From the IMG/VR virus record IMGVR_UViG_3300007640_000327, positions 1 to 20,469 of that record: a stretch of 20,469 nucleotides of DNA; one strand, 5' to 3'. A program made the translations under genes and the position numbers. This DNA comes from a virus. The notes beneath the pieces were generated by a model. The model worked only from the letters and a program-made list of their open reading frames with translations, did no database searches and was not told where the DNA came from. Positions 1 to 7,464 of this stretch are shown in pieces. Position 1 is the stretch's first letter; each line of letters opens with the position of its first letter.

Positions 1-645
1 GCGAGAGTATTAGCAGATGAATCAACTGGCTTCCCTTCCTTCGCACATGGTCAGACAGGCGTATCGGGAGTGGGCCGTACTGCCTCTGGTATTTCTATGC
101 TTATGTCTGCTGCCAACGGCAGTGTACGGAACGTAGTTAAAAACATTGACGACTATTTGCTTGCACCACTAGGTAAAGCATTTTTTAATTTCAACATGCA
201 GTTTGACTTTGATACAGAAATCAAAGGTGACCTAGAAGTTAAAGCCCGTGGTACAGAAAGTTTGATGGCCAACGAAGTACGTAGCCAACGTCTTATGCAG
301 TTTATGCAGGTTGTATCTAACCCAGCACTTGCACCATTTGCTAAAATGGATTATATTGTTCGTGAGATTGCTAAGTCTATGGATCTTGATCCTGACAAGG
401 TTGGAAACAACATGGCACAGGCAGCAATCCAAGCTGAGATCTTGAAGAAGTTCCAGCAGGAAAATCCACCACCAGCTCCACCCCCTGGAGTAGCAGGTCC
501 ACAAGGACAAGCTCCACAGGGCCAAGGAGCAGCCCCAGGAGTGCAGGATACCGCAGGTGGCGGGGGTGGTAACATCGGAATAGGAACGGCCCCTCAGCCA
601 GGAGAACAAGGCTTCTCTGGTAATACTGGCCCACAGGTACAATGA
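1..645 (+). CDS. Phage portal protein, C-terminal part (5' end outside window)
   Basis: The reading frame is open from base 1, so the gene starts upstream; the GTG at 70 is internal and not a real start. The portal forms the dodecameric ring at the head vertex through which DNA is packaged and ejected. The visible 214 residues contain a stretch (RTASGISMLMSAANG near the left edge, then FNFNMQFDFD and KARGTESLMANEVRSQRL) that I recognise from portal C-terminal regions of podovirus-like environmental phages. It is followed by a Pro/Gly/Gln-rich low-complexity tail from about base 460 to the stop, which is probably disordered. The TGA stop overlaps the ATG of the next gene in an ATGA arrangement, implying translational coupling. 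The position upstream of scaffold and capsid genes fits a portal. The fragment contains no cysteine. Assignment rests on sequence resemblance and gene order; a search of the complete protein would settle it. Confidence 0.82.
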   Translation, partial: ARVLADESTGFPSFAHGQTGVSGVGRTASGISMLMSAANGSVRNVVKNIDDYLLAPLGKAFFNFNMQFDFDTEIKGDLEVKARGTESLMANEVRSQRLMQFMQVVSNPALAPFAKMDYIVREIAKSMDLDPDKVGNNMAQAAIQAEILKKFQQENPPPAPPPGVAGPQGQAPQGQGAAPGVQDTAGGGGGNIGIGTAPQPGEQGFSGNTGPQVQ

Positions 646-848
646 AACTCGTCGTGAATAATACTTTAAAACCTTTTGTAAACAATCCAGAAATGTATAA
701 TCCATTTTTGGAAGAAATCATGAGACGAATTGATAACGTACATAAACGCCTTGAGCAGATCAATGACGTAGAGGAATTGTATCGTGCTCAGGGTGAAGTA
801 CGTATTCTCAGATCCTTACTACTTCTTAGGGAACATGTAAATGGCTGA
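642..848 (+). CDS. Small conserved coiled protein between portal and internal protein genes
   Basis: This 68-residue protein has unknown function. Its start codon overlaps the portal stop (ATGA at 642-645), and its own TGA (846-848) lies inside the start of the next gene, whose ATG is at 841, so the three genes form a translationally coupled chain. No strong Shine-Dalgarno sequence precedes it, consistent with reinitiation. After an N-terminal stretch rich in Asn and Pro, the protein is amphipathic and highly charged (EEIMRRIDNVHKRLEQ, then YRAQGEVRILRSLLLLRE), which predicts a helical hairpin or short coiled coil. Small proteins of this type, with a central RAQG-like turn between two helices, occur next to portal genes in many environmental phages. 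A portal-associated or assembly-helper role is inferred from position only. It has no cysteine, signal peptide or membrane segment. Confidence 0.75.
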   Translation: MKLVVNNTLKPFVNNPEMYNPFLEEIMRRIDNVHKRLEQINDVEELYRAQGEVRILRSLLLLREHVNG

Positions 849-3800
849 TTATCGTAAACGCCTTAGTGATATGACAGACGAAGAACGTGCAGAAGTAGCA
901 CCTGGTTCTGCAGCATACGGTAATTTTCTTGGAAAAGCTGAAAGTGGAAAGCCATTAAGTGTTCAGATGGTTGAGATGGGCTTGGAAGTAGCTACTCCAC
1001 TAGGTACTGTAAACGATATCCAAGCAGAACTAGAAAAAGATAATCCAAGCTATGCCAAGATTGCTGGTATGGCTGGGCTAGAGCTTTTAGGTCCAGCTGC
1101 AAGTGCTGTAGAAATGGCAGCAAAAGCTGGTAATAAAGGGTTACTTCAGAAGATTTTAGATTCTTTTAAGAAAAAAGAAACTGACAATAATTTTGAAGAT
1201 TTACCTGCATATGATGATGATGGAAACCTTGACAGTGTGCTTACTGATGAGGGTGTAGTAGACGATATAGCTGAGTTAGAAGCTCAAAAAGCTTCTGGTA
1301 TGTTTAATACTGAAATAGATGTTTTATCTGCATGGCAAGCTGGTGTCTTAGATGTTCCAGAGTATTTTGATGAAACTTATAAAGTTTTAAATAATAAATT
1401 AAAATACCTAAAGCCACCTGTAGGCGGTATTGCTCCAGAGTGGTCAGAGTATGGTCGAGCTAAAAGATTTGTAGATGTCTATAATGCATTTGGTAGGGAT
1501 GAGATCATACAGCTAGCTAAAGATTACCCTAGTGATGTTTTAGATGGGGATCTTGTAAGTAAATATCAGACTAAGCTAGGAGAATATGCTGATGAGCTTG
1601 GAGTATCTCCTCAAGATGCTATAGAAGTTATTAGGGATGCTAGATCTATAGTTGGCTACGAACCACTTACAGAGGTAGCTTTACCTAAAGCTGTTGACAC
1701 TGGGGATATTTACCCTAAAAAAGCTACAGAGTATTCTAGAGATCCTTTAGCAATGCCCCCTGGAATGACGGCTACAGATAAAGCTGCATCTAAATTAGGT
1801 TTTAATGACACTGTGTACCATTTAGCAGTAAATGAAAGTGAGTTTACTGAGTTTAAAAACATTGATGACATGATTCCTGAAATTGGGGATGGCCCAACAG
1901 ATAAATTTCAAGGGACTCCTCATGATCTTTTAGGTGCTCATGTAGGTACAGCAAGGGCTGCTGCAGAAAGGAATAAAATAAAATCTGGAAGTATGCTTGC
2001 TAAAGATCGTCCAAGATTTACTATGGAGCTTAGGGCTAGGTTAGATAAACCTGTTAGACCTGAAGCATTAGCCAATATGGTAGGTTTAGATTTAAAAGAG
2101 CTTACACTAACTGCAGACGAGTTAAATTTTACTGAAGGCGATCTTAAAACTCTTATTAAACAAAAAGCTAAAAATATGAATCCTGGAGAGAGTTATATCT
2201 CCACTACTATGGAAAATAAAGCAGCTATAGCTTTACGCAGAGAACTTGCTGAGGCTGGCTATACACACATCCCTTATGAAAATTCTTTAGAGGATATGGA
2301 AAGTATTAGTTACATTATGCTTGTAGATCGGCCTAAAGACTCTCCTGCAGTGTTAAGAGATACTAGAGCTAAGTTTGACCCAGAGCAAGCAAATAACCCA
2401 GACTTAAGATTGGCCGAAGGAGGCAAGGTAGGTAACATGAGCATGAAGAAACAAATGTCACTATTCGAATACGGTGGTATTGCCGATGATGGCATGACCA
2501 AAGATCCAGTATCTGGCAACAATGTACCTCCAGGGTCTCTTGCTAAAGAAGTACGAGATGATATTCCTGCTATGTTGTCGGAAGGTGAATACGTTGTTCC
2601 TGCTGATGTTCTTCGTTTTTACGGAGTAAACTTTTTTGAAAATCTTCGTAACCAAGCAAAAAACGGCTTGCAGAACATGGAGCAAAATGGTAGAATTGGT
2701 GGAACTCCAATGACACAACAAGATGTTGCTCGTAATATGCAACAACCTATGGCACCAGTTCAGGCAGCTCAAGGGGCAATGATGCAATCCCCTATGAAAA
2801 TACAACAAAGACCTGCACCACAAGCTATGGGTAATTCAGGTATGCCTATGCAAGGTTATTCTGGGGAAGATGGTTCTGTAGTAACAGGAGATCCGAGACC
2901 TAATCAATATAGATCAGGCTGGTCTCCTGCAAGGGCACGTTGGTCTTCTCCTATGTTCCAAGGTACATCTTCTCAAGCAGCTAACGTTGCTGCAGCAGCA
3001 GAAGCAGCAGAAGCTGAAGAAATTACACAGTTTAGACCTCACTACAACCAAGCAGGGGAAAGTGTACAGGTTAAGTATGTAGGTACAACCCAAGAAAATA
3101 TGAGGATAGCTGAGGGACAAGACGATATAATTGCTAAATACCCACTAACTGAACAAGAGTATAATGCTTATAAAGCAGAGATGAATAAAGGCTCTGGTGG
3201 CGATGACGGTGGCGGTGGCGGAGATCCTACACCTACTGGTTCTGATACTTCTTGGATGGATGGCATTGATTTTGGTGATCCGGCCTCTGTTAAAGAGTGG
3301 GTAGAGTCTGATAATGGTTTAGGTATGTCTTCAGCAGCAAGAAAAATTGCCGGTATGGGAGGTATTATAGGTGGAATACCTCAAGTAGTACAAGCCCAAG
3401 ATATTGCTAAAGTTAGAGGTATTCGTGACTATTATGATAGCATAGGTGACGAAAATATGGTTAAATATCTAGATGGTGAACTTAAAGAGGCTATGAAAGA
3501 AACTGGTCTACTTACATCTGCCCTAGATAAATTAGGCCTTTTAACTGGTAAAAATTATTTAGAGCAGGTAAAATCATTTGCCCCCACTAGCTTAGACTTA
3601 CAAAAAACATTTACTCCAGAGCAACGTAGAGAGTTTACAGATACCTCTGGTGACATGGTTAAAGATGAAGGTGGAGCCTCTGTCTACAAACCTGGGGGTA
3701 TTGATGTTGCAATGGTTGATACAAGTGATGATGGTCCATCACTAACTGCTGCAGAACAAAATGCTATTAATAAGTCAAGAGCTAGATCTGCAGCAACTAA

Positions 3801-3993
3801 AGCAGCAGTGGAAGAAGCTTTTGAATCTGGTGCTTCGACAGACGATATTGCAGGTCTTCAAGAAGCTGTTGAACAAGCAGGTGGTACTTGGGCTACAGGT
3901 GGACGTGCAGAAGGTGGTTTAATGACCAAAGGAAAACCACCAAAAAAGAAAACGAGAAAGTATAATAAAGGCGGACTCGCAGGTAAAAAATAA
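841..3993 (+). CDS. Large cysteine-free virion-type protein with degenerate ADP-ribosyltransferase-like region
   Basis: A 1050-residue protein, probably a virion component, lying between the portal and scaffold genes. AGGGA about 8 nt before the ATG serves as ribosome site. Visible segments: a helical, acidic N-terminal part (1-300); a region at about 320-525 starting with VYHLA (Y326, H327) and ending with YENSLEDMESISYIM (479-493) and FDPEQANNPDLRL, which follows the order of elements in the ADP-ribosyltransferase domains of phage polyvalent and MuF-linked proteins, although the usual YHGT is altered to YHLA; a conserved-looking block at 570-620 (DDIPAMLSEGEYVVPADVLR) that I associate with large structural proteins of environmental phages; a Met/Gln/Pro-rich stretch (about 640-690); a Gly-rich linker near 785-800; and a Lys-rich C-terminus (KGKPPKKKTRKYNKGGLAGKK is the end) suited to nucleic-acid contact. 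No cysteine occurs in the whole protein. Injection with the DNA and enzymatic activity are inferences. Confidence 0.65.
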   Translation: MADYRKRLSDMTDEERAEVAPGSAAYGNFLGKAESGKPLSVQMVEMGLEVATPLGTVNDIQAELEKDNPSYAKIAGMAGLELLGPAASAVEMAAKAGNKGLLQKILDSFKKKETDNNFEDLPAYDDDGNLDSVLTDEGVVDDIAELEAQKASGMFNTEIDVLSAWQAGVLDVPEYFDETYKVLNNKLKYLKPPVGGIAPEWSEYGRAKRFVDVYNAFGRDEIIQLAKDYPSDVLDGDLVSKYQTKLGEYADELGVSPQDAIEVIRDARSIVGYEPLTEVALPKAVDTGDIYPKKATEYSRDPLAMPPGMTATDKAASKLGFNDTVYHLAVNESEFTEFKNIDDMIPEIGDGPTDKFQGTPHDLLGAHVGTARAAAERNKIKSGSMLAKDRPRFTMELRARLDKPVRPEALANMVGLDLKELTLTADELNFTEGDLKTLIKQKAKNMNPGESYISTTMENKAAIALRRELAEAGYTHIPYENSLEDMESISYIMLVDRPKDSPAVLRDTRAKFDPEQANNPDLRLAEGGKVGNMSMKKQMSLFEYGGIADDGMTKDPVSGNNVPPGSLAKEVRDDIPAMLSEGEYVVPADVLRFYGVNFFENLRNQAKNGLQNMEQNGRIGGTPMTQQDVARNMQQPMAPVQAAQGAMMQSPMKIQQRPAPQAMGNSGMPMQGYSGEDGSVVTGDPRPNQYRSGWSPARARWSSPMFQGTSSQAANVAAAAEAAEAEEITQFRPHYNQAGESVQVKYVGTTQENMRIAEGQDDIIAKYPLTEQEYNAYKAEMNKGSGGDDGGGGGDPTPTGSDTSWMDGIDFGDPASVKEWVESDNGLGMSSAARKIAGMGGIIGGIPQVVQAQDIAKVRGIRDYYDSIGDENMVKYLDGELKEAMKETGLLTSALDKLGLLTGKNYLEQVKSFAPTSLDLQKTFTPEQRREFTDTSGDMVKDEGGASVYKPGGIDVAMVDTSDDGPSLTAAEQNAINKSRARSAATKAAVEEAFESGASTDDIAGLQEAVEQAGGTWATGGRAEGGLMTKGKPPKKKTRKYNKGGLAGKK

Positions 3994-3999
3994 GGCTAC

Positions 4000-4013
4000 C
4001 CAGCTACGGCTGG
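4000..4013 (+). other. Stem-loop with UACG tetraloop between internal-protein and scaffold genes
   Basis: CCAGC (4000-4004) pairs with GCTGG (4009-4013) around the loop TACG, closed by a C-G pair. In RNA this is the very stable C(UACG)G tetraloop hairpin. It lies in the 41-nt gap before the scaffold start. No run of T follows, so it is not a typical intrinsic terminator; an mRNA end-stabilising or processing role is possible. Confidence 0.55.
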
Positions 4014-4034
4014 CCCCAACATAAGGAGAATATA

Positions 4035-4928
4035 ATGCCTGAACTAGCAGAAGTAGAAACACCAAAGACAGCAGGATTTGTTGATCGAGGTTATAACTAC
4101 GATAGAAAACGTAAACGTATGGAAGATGAGGAAGAGGAGATTAAACGTCTTGAAGCTCAACAACGTGGCGAAGAATCTGAATCAATTGAAGAAGAAACTA
4201 CCAAAACGGAAGAGACCGATACAGAAGTTGAAGAAACAACGTTATCTGCAGAAGAAAGATCTTTTAAAAAGAGATATGGTGATTTAAGACGGCACATGCA
4301 AGAAAAAGAAAAAGAGTGGAACGAGAAGTTCCAAGCTTTTGAAAAACGCATGGAAAAAGAATCTATTGTTCCTCCAAAGTCCGATGAAGACATTGAAGAA
4401 TGGGCAAAGCAATATCCAGACGTAGCAGGTATTGTAGAAACTATTGCTGCTAAAAAAGCTCAAGAAATGTTTAGTAAAGCAGATGCTAGACTACAAGAGC
4501 TGGACAAGGCACAGTCAGAAGCAGAACGGGTTAAGGCAGAGAATGCTATCCGTAAAGCACACGAAGACTTTGATGATCTACGTGCTTCTGATGAATTTCA
4601 TAATTGGGCTGAAGAACAGCCTAAGTGGGTACAAGATGCACTATACGAAAATGCAGACGATCCTGCTTCAGTAGTACGTGTTATTGACTTGTACAAAGTA
4701 GATAAAGGCCTTACTAAAACTGCAAGAAAAGCTAAGGCTAAAGACGCAGCCTCAACAGTCACAAGACGTAGTAAAACGTCTGTAGATGTAGATGAGTCTG
4801 GTGACACTATTCGTGAATCAGATGTAGCAAGAATGTCAGACAAAGAGTTTGAAGCTAAATCTGAGGAAATTAACAAAGCTATCCGTTCGGGTAAATTTGT
4901 TTACGATGTATCTGGCAAAGCTAGATAA
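4035..4928 (+). CDS. Capsid scaffolding protein
   Basis: A 297-residue, very acidic and charged helical protein directly upstream of the capsid gene, where phages with P22- or T7-like heads encode the internal scaffold that templates capsid assembly and is later lost. A strong AAGGAG (4023-4028) lies 6 nt before the ATG. The N-terminal 80 residues are Glu/Thr-rich and likely disordered. LSAEERSFKKRYGDLRRHMQ and the following EKEKEWNEKFQAFEKRME form a predicted coiled coil. A middle block (SDEDIEEWAKQYPDVAGIVE, then EEQPKWVQDALYEN) matches what I know of scaffold-type proteins in marine podoviruses. The C-terminal region is a basic linker followed by a short charged helix, as expected for a scaffold's coat-binding end. 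There is no cysteine or membrane segment. Function is inferred from composition, the recognised block and position. Confidence 0.8.
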   Translation: MPELAEVETPKTAGFVDRGYNYDRKRKRMEDEEEEIKRLEAQQRGEESESIEEETTKTEETDTEVEETTLSAEERSFKKRYGDLRRHMQEKEKEWNEKFQAFEKRMEKESIVPPKSDEDIEEWAKQYPDVAGIVETIAAKKAQEMFSKADARLQELDKAQSEAERVKAENAIRKAHEDFDDLRASDEFHNWAEEQPKWVQDALYENADDPASVVRVIDLYKVDKGLTKTARKAKAKDAASTVTRRSKTSVDVDESGDTIRESDVARMSDKEFEAKSEEINKAIRSGKFVYDVSGKAR

Positions 4929-5173
4929 GCTGTTGACAACAAGTAAATCAACAGTATAACTATAGGCACAGGGACAAAAGCCTCTTTTTGACTACCTTTT
5001 GTCTCGGCCAAATTTCACACAAAAGTCTAAACTAAAAAGAACTACCTGTTCAAGTATAGGCCCAGTATATACTCGGTAGGCCAACTGAGTATTATCTGCA
5101 CCCTAGAAAAACAACAGCCTCTTTATAGGTGTTTAGCTTTATTCATAAGCCAAATATCATGGAGGATTTTCAA
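4929..5173 (+). promoter_or_regulatory. Structured intergenic leader before the capsid gene, with promoter-like elements
   Basis: No gene is visible in this 245-nt gap, the longest in the window. It holds three inverted repeats: 4930-4936 with 4948-4954 (7 bp, perfect); 4971-4980 with 4996-5005 (10 pairs, one G-U); and 5069-5077 with 5084-5092 (9 pairs, one G-U, 6-nt loop). A sigma70-like pair, TTGACA (4933-4938) and TATAAC (4955-4960), with a 16-nt spacer overlaps the first hairpin. TATAGG occurs three times (4961-4966, 5055-5060, 5124-5129), the first as ACTATAGG, the core shared with T7-type phage promoters. AGCCTCTTT is directly repeated at 4979-4987 and 5116-5124. No T-run follows any stem. 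Most likely this region boosts or uncouples capsid expression by a promoter and/or mRNA processing. Which element acts cannot be decided from sequence. Confidence 0.5.
5161..5165 (+). promoter_or_regulatory. Shine-Dalgarno site fixing the capsid start
   Basis: GGAGG lies 8 nt upstream of the ATG at 5174. It decides between three in-frame starts: ATG 5129 and ATG 5159 lie upstream of or overlapping this site and have no comparable sequence before them, so 5174 is the likely start. Confidence 0.85.
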
Positions 5174-6247
5174 ATGGCTTTTACATCCGCAGCAGGTCAC
5201 GGAAATTTACCTAACGGTAATTTCAGTAGTGTGATCTACTCCAAAAAGGTACAGCTTGCATTCCGCAAGTCTACCGTAGTAGGAGATATTACAAACTCTG
5301 ATTATTTCGGAGAAATCAGTGCCCAAGGTGATACAGTTAAGATCATCAAGGAACCTGAAATTTCGGTCAGCTCTTATGCTCGTGGCACACAGATCACAGC
5401 ACAAGATTTGGACGATGAGGATTTCTCTCTAGTCGTTGATAAGGCTAACTATTATGCCTTCAAGATCGACGATATCGAAGAAGCTCACTCACACGTAAAC
5501 TTCATGGATCTTGCGACCAACCGTGCGGCATACCGTTTGGCTGACCAGCATGACCAAGAAGTTCTAGGTTACCTATCAGGTTATAAACAGTCTGCACTAC
5601 ATGGTGCTGCAGATACTGTGAATGATACTGTAAACGGTACTAAAGCAGTAACAACTGCAGGTTCAGACGAATTGCTTTCTTCAATGAAGTTGAAGAAGGG
5701 TGACTTTGGTAACATCACAACTGCTTCTGCAGGTGACCACTCAATCCCAATCGCAGCTCGTTTACCAGGTGCAACAGATTTACCAACTGCTACGATTTCA
5801 CCAGCAATGATGGTGGCTCGTATGGGTCGTCTACTTGACCAACAACAAGTTGACACTCAAGGTAGATGGATTGTCGTTGATCCAGTATTTATGGAAATCC
5901 TTCGTGACGAAGATTCACGTTTCCTAAATGCTGATTACGGTGAATCAGGTGCTCTACGTAACGGTCTAGTCTTGAACAACTTCCACGGTTTCCGTGTATA
6001 CAGCTCAAGCAACCTACCTTCAGTAGGTACTGGCCCTGCAACAACTGGTACAGCTAACCAGAACACTAACTATGGTGTTATCGTTGCAGGTCATGACTCA
6101 GCAGTAGCAACTGCAGAGCAGATCAGTAAGACTGAAACATACCGTGATCCAGACAGCTTTGCTGACATCGTTCGTGGTATGCACCTATACGGTCGTAAGA
6201 TTCTTCGTCCAGAAGCAATCACAACTGCTAAATATAACTTGGCGTAA
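5174..6247 (+). CDS. Major capsid protein
   Basis: A 357-residue protein that builds the icosahedral head shell. The start at 5174 is chosen over the upstream in-frame ATG at 5129 because GGAGG precedes it by 8 nt and because MAFTSAAGHGNLPNG is a natural capsid N-terminus. The protein follows the scaffold and shows HK97-fold-like features: a short flexible N-arm; FRKSTVVGDITNSDYFGEI and GDTVKIIKEPEISV (beta hairpin and loop); a central helical spine region around NRAAYRLADQHDQEVL; then a beta-rich part with WIVVDPVFMEIL and GFRVYSSSNLP, which is typical of the A-domain of phage coat proteins. There is no delta domain or N-terminal protease signal that I can see, consistent with a separate scaffold. 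It contains no cysteine. Family assignment is by pattern and synteny. Confidence 0.88.
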   Translation: MAFTSAAGHGNLPNGNFSSVIYSKKVQLAFRKSTVVGDITNSDYFGEISAQGDTVKIIKEPEISVSSYARGTQITAQDLDDEDFSLVVDKANYYAFKIDDIEEAHSHVNFMDLATNRAAYRLADQHDQEVLGYLSGYKQSALHGAADTVNDTVNGTKAVTTAGSDELLSSMKLKKGDFGNITTASAGDHSIPIAARLPGATDLPTATISPAMMVARMGRLLDQQQVDTQGRWIVVDPVFMEILRDEDSRFLNADYGESGALRNGLVLNNFHGFRVYSSSNLPSVGTGPATTGTANQNTNYGVIVAGHDSAVATAEQISKTETYRDPDSFADIVRGMHLYGRKILRPEAITTAKYNLA

Positions 6248-6261
6248 GGGAGGATTGACTT

Positions 6262-6672
6262 ATGGCTAAATCTACTTCTTTGCTTTCAAAAGCAGTCATG
6301 GTTGAAAAGGAAGTTGAACTTCCAACTTCAACTGGTACAGTAACAGGTCCAACTGTTGCAGCAGGTACTCTTGTACTAGCAGCAGGTGTTGAGTTGATTG
6401 ATGCAATGGACTCAGCAGACTACGATGTTACAGTTACTGATGGCACAACTACATTTATGGCTGCTACAGCTGTAGACAGTGGTTCTGCAGGTGACTTCGC
6501 ATTCGGTACTCAAACACAGGGTATCATTGCTTCAGAAGACACCATTGACGTAACAGGTACTGCAGGTGCTGCTCCAGCAGCAACAGTGACTGCTCGTGTA
6601 TGGGCAATCGTTGTTGATGTAAATGAAGCAACTAAAGGTGCTGACGAAGTTGATCGTGACTATCTTGCATAA
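6262..6672 (+). CDS. Small beta-rich protein, likely head decoration protein
   Basis: A 136-residue protein encoded 14 nt after the capsid gene, with GGGAGG (6248-6253) 8 nt before the ATG. After a short N-terminal stretch it is dominated by Ala, Thr, Gly, Val and Asp in alternating beta-strand patterns (TGTVTGPTVAAGTLVLAAGV, YDVTVTDGTTTFMAA), and ends with an acidic tail. It has no catalytic motif, signal peptide, membrane helix or cysteine. Proteins of this size and composition immediately after the capsid gene are often head decoration or capsid-stabilising proteins. I do not recognise a specific family, so the role rests on position and composition. A hairpin lies just after its stop codon. 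Confidence 0.6.
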   Translation: MAKSTSLLSKAVMVEKEVELPTSTGTVTGPTVAAGTLVLAAGVELIDAMDSADYDVTVTDGTTTFMAATAVDSGSAGDFAFGTQTQGIIASEDTIDVTGTAGAAPAATVTARVWAIVVDVNEATKGADEVDRDYLA

Positions 6673-6685
6673 CTGATTAAACTTT

Positions 6686-6707
6686 AGGGGCTGGGCAACT
6701 GGCCCCT
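6686..6707 (+). terminator. GC-rich stem-loop after the decoration gene, possible weak terminator
   Basis: AGGGGC (6686-6691) pairs with GCCCCT (6702-6707), extended inward by a T-G pair, around an 8-nt loop. It is followed by only TTTA, so termination would be partial at best. The position between head genes and head-tail connector genes suits attenuation that keeps capsid and decoration transcripts more abundant than connector transcripts. Confidence 0.35.
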
Positions 6708-6732
6708 TTAGGCTATCTGAAGGATTTTTGTA

Positions 6733-7464
6733 ATGGCAAATTACGTTACACTAGTTAATCAACTACTTACTAGACTAAATGAAGTTACTCTTGCTACAAC
6801 AGGCAGTGGCTTTGATGATGTACGTAACGTACAAGCATTAGCTAAACAAGCTATTAACAACTCCATTAGAAATATCCTACAGACAGGTCAGGAATGGCCT
6901 TTCTTAAAAACTACATATACTCAGACATTGACTGCAGGTACAAGACAGTATGATTTTCCTGCAGATTTTGCTACGGTTGACTGGGACACTTTTTATATTA
7001 AAGAGTTAGGCTCTGCAAGTAATACACCTAGCTACTTGCCAACTATTTCTTTTGAAGAGTATACTCAAAGATATCGTGGAATAGATGATCAAAGTGATTC
7101 TGGATCTGGTGTATCTGCTCCACAAAGAGTTTATCAAACATACGAAAGTAAGTTTGGTGTAACTCCTGTTCCAAATGATGCTTATGAAATAGAGTACGTA
7201 TATTGGACATTCCCTGCAGATCTTTCTGCCTATGATGATACAGCAGTTATTCCTGACAGATTTAATCATGTAATCATTGACGGTGCTATGATGTACATGA
7301 TGAGATTTAGATCAAATGATCAAAGTGCTGCTTTACACCAGCAAAGCCTTCAAGAAGGTATTCGTTCTATGAGACGTATTCTTATGGATGATCCACTAGA
7401 TATTAGATCTACAGTTATTCAAAGAAATAAATCGTTTAGCAATACTATGAGCACTATCGTCTAA
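6733..7464 (+). CDS. Head-tail adaptor protein (P22 gp4 / T7 gp11-like role)
   Basis: A 243-residue protein expected to sit as a ring below the portal and connect it to the tail nozzle. GAAGGA (6719-6724) precedes the ATG by 8 nt. The N-terminal half is helical (VTLVNQLLTRLNEVTLATTG, then QALAKQAINNSIRNILQTGQ), followed by a tryptophan-containing strand region (EWPFLKTTYTQTLTAGTRQY) and DFPADFATVDWDTFYIKE. That order, helices then a small beta domain then a C-terminal helical region, is characteristic of podovirus adaptor proteins. The C-terminus (MMYMMRFRSNDQSAALHQQS onward) is helical and ends in a flexible arm that could dock on the portal. Its TAA stop overlaps the next ATG by one base (TAATG at 7462-7466), coupling its translation to the nozzle. 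It has no cysteine. Sequence pattern and synteny both support the call. Confidence 0.75.
   Translation: MANYVTLVNQLLTRLNEVTLATTGSGFDDVRNVQALAKQAINNSIRNILQTGQEWPFLKTTYTQTLTAGTRQYDFPADFATVDWDTFYIKELGSASNTPSYLPTISFEEYTQRYRGIDDQSDSGSGVSAPQRVYQTYESKFGVTPVPNDAYEIEYVYWTFPADLSAYDDTAVIPDRFNHVIIDGAMMYMMRFRSNDQSAALHQQSLQEGIRSMRRILMDDPLDIRSTVIQRNKSFSNTMSTIV

Noticed and set aside
70-645. GTG at 70 as the start of the first gene
   Set aside because: The frame is open to base 1 with protein-like sequence upstream, and there is no ribosome site before 70; it is an internal codon of a truncated portal gene.
232-763. Minus-strand open frames under the portal gene
   Set aside because: Their products are Cys/Leu/Trp-rich, without recognisable motifs, and lie opposite a confident coding frame; treated as shadows.
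4959-4966. ACTATAGG as a proven T7-type promoter
   Set aside because: Only an 8-nt core matches, no phage RNA polymerase is in the window, and the flanking bases differ from the T7 consensus; kept only as part of the leader description.
5129-5173. In-frame ATG at 5129 as the capsid start
   Set aside because: It lacks a ribosome site, and the 15 extra residues lie in the structured leader; GGAGG correctly spaced before 5174 fixes the start.
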